In this document: piece by piece, positions 59,813-64,000 of the stretch
Numbering within the stretch: position 1 is the stretch's first letter
Layout of the letters: the number at the start of each line of letters is the position of its first letter
NCBI RefSeq assembly: GCF_001642475.1
Contig: NW_019174046.1
Location: 1-64,000 of the forward strand
DNA length: 64,000 nucleotides
Reading direction: 5' to 3'
DNA from: Fonsecaea monophora
Taxonomy: Eukaryota; Ascomycota; Eurotiomycetes; Chaetothyriales; Herpotrichiellaceae
Notes under the pieces: model-generated
The model's database searches: none
Told to the model about the DNA's origin: nothing
What the model saw: the letters and a program-made list of their open reading frames with translations, nothing else
Made by a program: the position numbers and the translations under genes

Positions 59813-62521
59813 ATGGCGCCTCAGGTCGACAAACGCCAACCTCGGGTGCCTCTGAGCTGCGAAAACTGTCGGAAACGAAAGATCAAATGTTCGGGCGAAA
59901 GACCTTTTTGTGACACATGCGCCCGTCGTGGCTTCAGCCATACCTGCTTCTATCTGCGCCAAAATGTGCAAATCCCTGCAGGGACCAGCTCCGATGAGGT
60001 GCTCCAAAGAGTGAGAAGAGTCGAAAATCTCCTCGAGAGACAAGTCTACCTCCTCGAGCAGCGGCTTGAACCTTCACCAAAATCGAATTCGTCCAACCAA
60101 GATACTTTGTCCCAACATCAATCGTCGTCCGTGAACTCATCGCCCTGGACCGAGATCGAGGCGACTCCTTCTGAGACTGCTCCGGCAACAAATGTCGGTA
60201 CCATCCTGGTATCCGAGGGAGGGTATGAAAGATTTATTCCCGGGCTCGCTTCTTCAGACGCCGAGTCGGTCAATGAACTGATTCAATCTGCTTCTGCTCC
60301 ACCAATGTCATCGAGCTTCCCCTTCTCCGCCGAGGCACTCGCGGCGCGAAGAGCGCTTTTGGACACCCTACCTCCTGGACGACAGTGTGACGAACTGAAG
60401 GATATATTCTTCGAAGTGTTCTCGCCGGTGAGTGTCACTTAAGCTTCTTAGTATTTCTCCAGTCGTCCACCTCGCCCCCTCAGGGCAGATCTGTCAGAGC
60501 CTTAGGAGGAATACCCTAGTGGCTCAAGGATCTGAGTCTTGTAAAGTGCTGTTGGCACTCAAAGAGAGCCATGTTTTCTCCTCCTTGTCACAAACGTGGT
60601 AGGTACGGGTAGAGATGGTCTTGTTAAATGGTACGAAAACAAAAACAACAACCTTACACTCACCAACGAGTGCCCTCCCGCACCAATGCACGAGAAACTA
60701 CCCTTCCGACGATGCTGACTCAGTCTCAAACAGCTCTTTCACATACTCCATGACCCATCATTCCATGCCGAGTACGCTCACTTTCGCCAATACCGAGGAG
60801 ATGTGTCCCTCTCGTTTCTTGCCCTGGTATTCGTGATTCTCTCCATCTCTGTTACTGCACTGGACTCGGACCATCCACTGCTCGCAGACCTCGGAATGGA
60901 AGCGACGGCGTCAGCAAATATCAAAAGCTTAGCGACAAAATACCGAGCCGCCGCCATGGGATGCCTCTCAGCGCACCATTTTATGTGGCGACACAACTTG
61001 CAGACTGTGCAAGCTTTGGTCCTTTTGATATACGCACTTTCACATGCTCATGGCCCTTCATGGGCCTTGTTGGGGGCTACCTTCAACATTTGCGTATCGA
61101 TCGGTTGCCACATCGACCCGTCTCAACTGAACCTAGATCCAGTGAGAAGTGAACAGCGACGCCGGTGTTGGGCTGGCCTCATGTTACTGTATACCATTCA
61201 AAACACTTGTCTGGGGAACATTGCCCCGATGAAGGTCATAGCCAACGTCCGTCTTCCTGCCGACGTGGACGATGACCACATCACCATGTATGACAATCCG
61301 CTGTTGCACACAGATGAAACCCAACCCAAACCCCTGAGCAAAATGTCGTACATCCTCTTCAAGTTCAAACTATATCGGCTGGCGTCCGATATAACAAACT
61401 TCACCCGGGAAAACGGGCAGTTGAGCGGCCTGTTCGAGCTCGACGCAAAGATCTCGAGGGAGGAGCACGAACACGACGCACGATTCGCCGACCCTCAGCG
61501 GCTTCCAGTTTACCATCTGGCTCATCTATACATCATCAAAAACTATACGAATCACCTGCGACTCATCCTCCATCGACCGTATCTTCCACCACATTCTTCG
61601 GCGGCGGACAGCACATTGTACGAGTACCCGGAACAAATGCTGCAGAGCCGGCAGTATTGTAAGATGTCGGCTATGAAGATCATTGACAACCACGAGGACC
61701 TCTGCTGTAACGACAAGTTGAAGCCTTATCGCTGGTTCGTGTACGGTCTGGGCGGCTACCAGACGTTTCTGGCAGCGTCGACGCTTGTGGTGCTGCTTGG
61801 GTCGGAGGATGACTCGGTCGCTTCAGACCGCGCGGATGTCATCTACGCTCTTCGAAAATGTCAAGCACGGTTCGAGCAGCTGTCTCCGCGCAGCGACATC
61901 TCGGCCAAAGCGGCCCGAATCCTGCGCCGCACGCTTGGTCCCGTCACGAGTACCAACGGTGGTGCTGGGGGTCCCCTTCATGACACCCCAAGACTGTACC
62001 ATCAGTCCTCGAGCATTAGCGACGAGTCCAAGGTCGTGTACAGTATGAGCCACCGACACCAAATATCCAGCGCTTCCCCCGGCAACCTCCATGACCACCA
62101 CCTCCACCACCAGCAACAGCAGCACACATCAATCCCACCTGGTCCTGCTGGATACAATCAGACGGGCTTCACCAGCGGTGACTTTCCCAGTGGTGCCAAC
62201 GAGGCCGTCACGACAAAAATGGAACCACCACCACCACCGCCGCCGCCGCCAACGTCACAGCACCAACACCAAGTCCAGTACCAGCACGAGCTCCAGCACC
62301 AGCACCACCATCAGCAACAGCAACAGCCTCCCCCTCATCCTCACTCCTTCTTCCCCTGCCCACAACCGCTCTACGAGCTGATGAATCTCCCCGCGGAGCA
62401 GTGGCTGGGCGGCCCCTCCGCGCTGGCCTGGGACTGGAGCAGCTGGGTCGACGTGCCCGAGGCCTCGATCGCGGGATCCGACATGTTCATGGACACTTCG
62501 GCTTCTGGCGTCATGATGTGA
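59813..62521 (+). CDS. Zn2Cys6 transcription factor
   Basis: Exons 59813-60427 and 60734-62521, joined in phase 0 by a 306-base intron, give about 800 residues. The N-terminus has a complete binuclear zinc cluster, CENCRKRKIKC then CDTC and C (spacing C-x2-C-x6-C-x6-C-x2-C-x8-C), followed by a short Leu-rich coiled segment (VRRVENLLERQVYLLEQRL) for dimerisation. The middle region, from FHILHDPSFHAEY across the intron, is the fungal-specific regulatory domain. The C-terminus is low-complexity: a run of eight Pro, His/Gln repeats, then an acidic/aromatic end (WDWSSWVDVP) that could be an activation domain. It is nuclear and probably controls neighbouring genes, since such regulators often sit inside the clusters they govern. 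The intron is longer than the others here and could hide a small exon. Confidence 0.88.
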
Positions 62522-63160
62522 TGCTATCTTGTGTCCTTTGTTGTATTTCTAGAAGGACATGGACATGTGGATATAGATATGAAAAATGTAAATACCCCCT
62601 GTGCGTGCGATAGACAATTGGTACGATCTGCTCGGCCGAGACTCGAGATACGGTAGTTTTAGTACGTCGCTTCTTCTCCTTCCCATCCTCATATCCAGGG
62701 GTTTGACTCCGATCCCGACCCTGTTTCTGGTTCTGGTTCTCATCATGGTTGGTTGGTGCTAATTAAACCCCCGGTTTCACTTCACTCAATTCCACTACTC
62801 CTGCTCTACTTTCCTCCTCTGGTGCCCGTCGTGTCTCTCTGATCACGAGATGACATGTCATGTCATGTAATTACGCACGGTGCACTGTTGGTCGGCAGGC
62901 AAGATGGGATGTCTCTCAACGACCACGAAAGCCACGACTGGACGAATGAGAACTTCGACGACGCGGGTTTGGGGAAAGGGGACAGGAACAGGGATATACC
63001 GTCGTTCGATAAAATACCTATCTAGGTAACTGAGGAATTTTAATGATTTGATATTACGGCGAGATATCCATCGTATGGACCGCCGAATAACTACTATCCC
63101 GTGCACTTACGGAAGGCTTCAAAGGCACCGCCAGCACCGCTTCACATTATGTACTTTTCT
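62522..63160. other. Convergent intergenic region
   Basis: Between the regulator (+) and the oxygenase (-), which end towards each other. No supported ORF or RNA gene. Confidence 0.55.
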
Positions 63161-64000
63161 TTACCCCAGAGCCCTCTCCAGCCTGTTCCTGACGGCCAGC
63201 CACCAGTTCGCTTGCTGCTCGGCCTCGTCTCTTTGTTGAATGGCCCGGATGGTCTCGATTGGCCGCTGCGATTTGACCTGTTCCTCGGTGAAGAAATTAC
63301 CATGGAGGCCATAGGGTACTCTCTGCGTCAGGTATACTCGAGCGGCCAACGTCTTCATGTCTCGGGCATCAATGATCCACAGCTCACTTTTGGCATCGGG
63401 ACGACATTCGCCTGATGAGTCTAGCTGTGATTCGTCAAAGACATAGGTCAGCAGCCAGCCATCATCTTCCTGAGTGCCGCCTTCACGTGGCACAAAGTGT
63501 GGCTCCTGTGCGAACCAGCCTTGCGGAAGGCGAAAAATCGAGATTGGGTCATCCTCCTCCCGAAATTGTAAGATCGTATTGATACACCTTGTATCAACAC
63601 AGTCAAGTACACCCCGGGTATGTGAATAAGTCTTGCCTCGCTTGATGAGCGTCTCCACATCTGCCTTGACCAAGCAGTCGATCTTCGCAGCACGGCCAAG
63701 GGCGGCTCCAAAGGTGCCAATGGAAGTCGAACAACCAAAGACATACCTAGCCTGGCTCATTGTGCTGTCTTTCCTAATATTGGGAAATTCGAACGGGATA
63801 GCGCTTAATGCGAAGTCATGTGTTATGCGCCCTGGCTGTGTCATTGAGAACTGATAGTAGTGGAGCCGGCACTGTTCTTCACTATCAGGCCCATTGAGCA
63901 TTTGTTCAGGAGCGGGAATATTGCCTGCATCAAAAATGACCGACGCCGAAGTCAGTCGACATGCGAGCATATTGACGGCAGTTGTCCGCAGTTGTCCCGT
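63161..64000 (-). CDS. Carotenoid-oxygenase-family dioxygenase, C-terminal part
   Basis: The frame stays open to the right edge, so the 5' end is outside the window; about 279 C-terminal residues are visible. Features of the RPE65/carotenoid-cleavage family: QGWFAQEPHFVPR (with one iron-ligand His expected in EPHF), EDDGWLLTYVFDE, ELWIIDARDMKTLAARVYLTQ and VPYGLHGNFF with the last iron-binding His. These non-heme iron enzymes cleave a C=C bond of carotenoids, apocarotenoids or stilbenes; fungal members include lignostilbene and resveratrol dioxygenases as well as retinal-forming enzymes. Which type this is cannot be told from the C-terminal half. A 10-base tandem duplication (gcagttgtcc, twice) lies in the coding region at 63978-63997. 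It is convergent with the Zn2Cys6 regulator. Confidence 0.85.
   Translation of the reverse strand, partial: TGQLRTTAVNMLACRLTSASVIFDAGNIPAPEQMLNGPDSEEQCRLHYYQFSMTQPGRITHDFALSAIPFEFPNIRKDSTMSQARYVFGCSTSIGTFGAALGRAAKIDCLVKADVETLIKRGKTYSHTRGVLDCVDTRCINTILQFREEDDPISIFRLPQGWFAQEPHFVPREGGTQEDDGWLLTYVFDESQLDSSGECRPDAKSELWIIDARDMKTLAARVYLTQRVPYGLHGNFFTEEQVKSQRPIETIRAIQQRDEAEQQANWWLAVRNRLERALG

Overview
The window looks like a nuclear contig from a filamentous ascomycete (Pezizomycotina). The genes are split by short GT-AG introns of mostly 46 to 110 bases, often with a ctaac/ctgac-like branch sequence. The gene content is typically fungal: Zn2Cys6 and fungal-trans regulators, an RTA1-like membrane protein, an MFS drug transporter, a laccase-like multicopper oxidase, an F-box protein and SCO1. 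Placement below that level, for example Chaetothyriales/Eurotiomycetes, is only an impression. All coordinates and splice sites were read by eye from sequence and checked for reading phase; none was confirmed by transcripts.

Layout. 0-3 kb: a C2H2 zinc-finger protein (+). 3-5 kb: a coiled-coil protein (-). 7-8.1 kb: phosphopantothenate-cysteine ligase (-). 9.5-10.7 kb: RTA1-like protein (+). 11.3-11.7 kb: a small glycine-rich protein (+). 12.2-14.8 kb: an orphan P-loop ATPase (+). 16.6-17.5 kb: F-box protein (+). 17.9-18.5 kb: small unknown protein (-). 19.8-21.8 kb: secreted multicopper oxidase (-). 25.6-27.2 kb: Gfo/Idh/MocA oxidoreductase (-). 31.7-33.4 kb: bZIP-like regulator (+). 34.8-38.8 kb: PMCA-type calcium ATPase (+). 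40.4-42.8 kb: MFS transporter with collagen-like tails (-). 48.8-49.4 kb: molybdopterin synthase large subunit (-). 50.5-51.6 kb: SCO1 (-). 52.2-54.2 kb: seven-exon amidohydrolase (-). 55.1-55.7 kb: cytochrome b5-domain protein (+). 56.9-58.9 kb: FAH plus alpha/beta-hydrolase fusion (+). 59.8-62.5 kb: Zn2Cys6 regulator (+). 63.2 kb to the right edge: carotenoid-oxygenase-family enzyme (-, 5' end outside the window).

Most genes are unrelated housekeeping or accessory functions. The right end (52-64 kb) is the part that could work together: an amidohydrolase, a cytochrome b5-domain protein, a two-domain ring-fission-type hydrolase, a Zn2Cys6 regulator and a carotenoid/stilbene-cleaving-type dioxygenase lie side by side, as expected of a small catabolic cluster for an aromatic or stilbenoid substrate. 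This is inference from content and order. The fusion enzyme at 56.9-58.9 kb is the most unusual single gene.

Long stretches (21.8-25.6, 27.2-31.7 and 43.4-48.8 kb) carry no gene I can support. They hold only short unconvincing ORFs and simple-sequence tracts.
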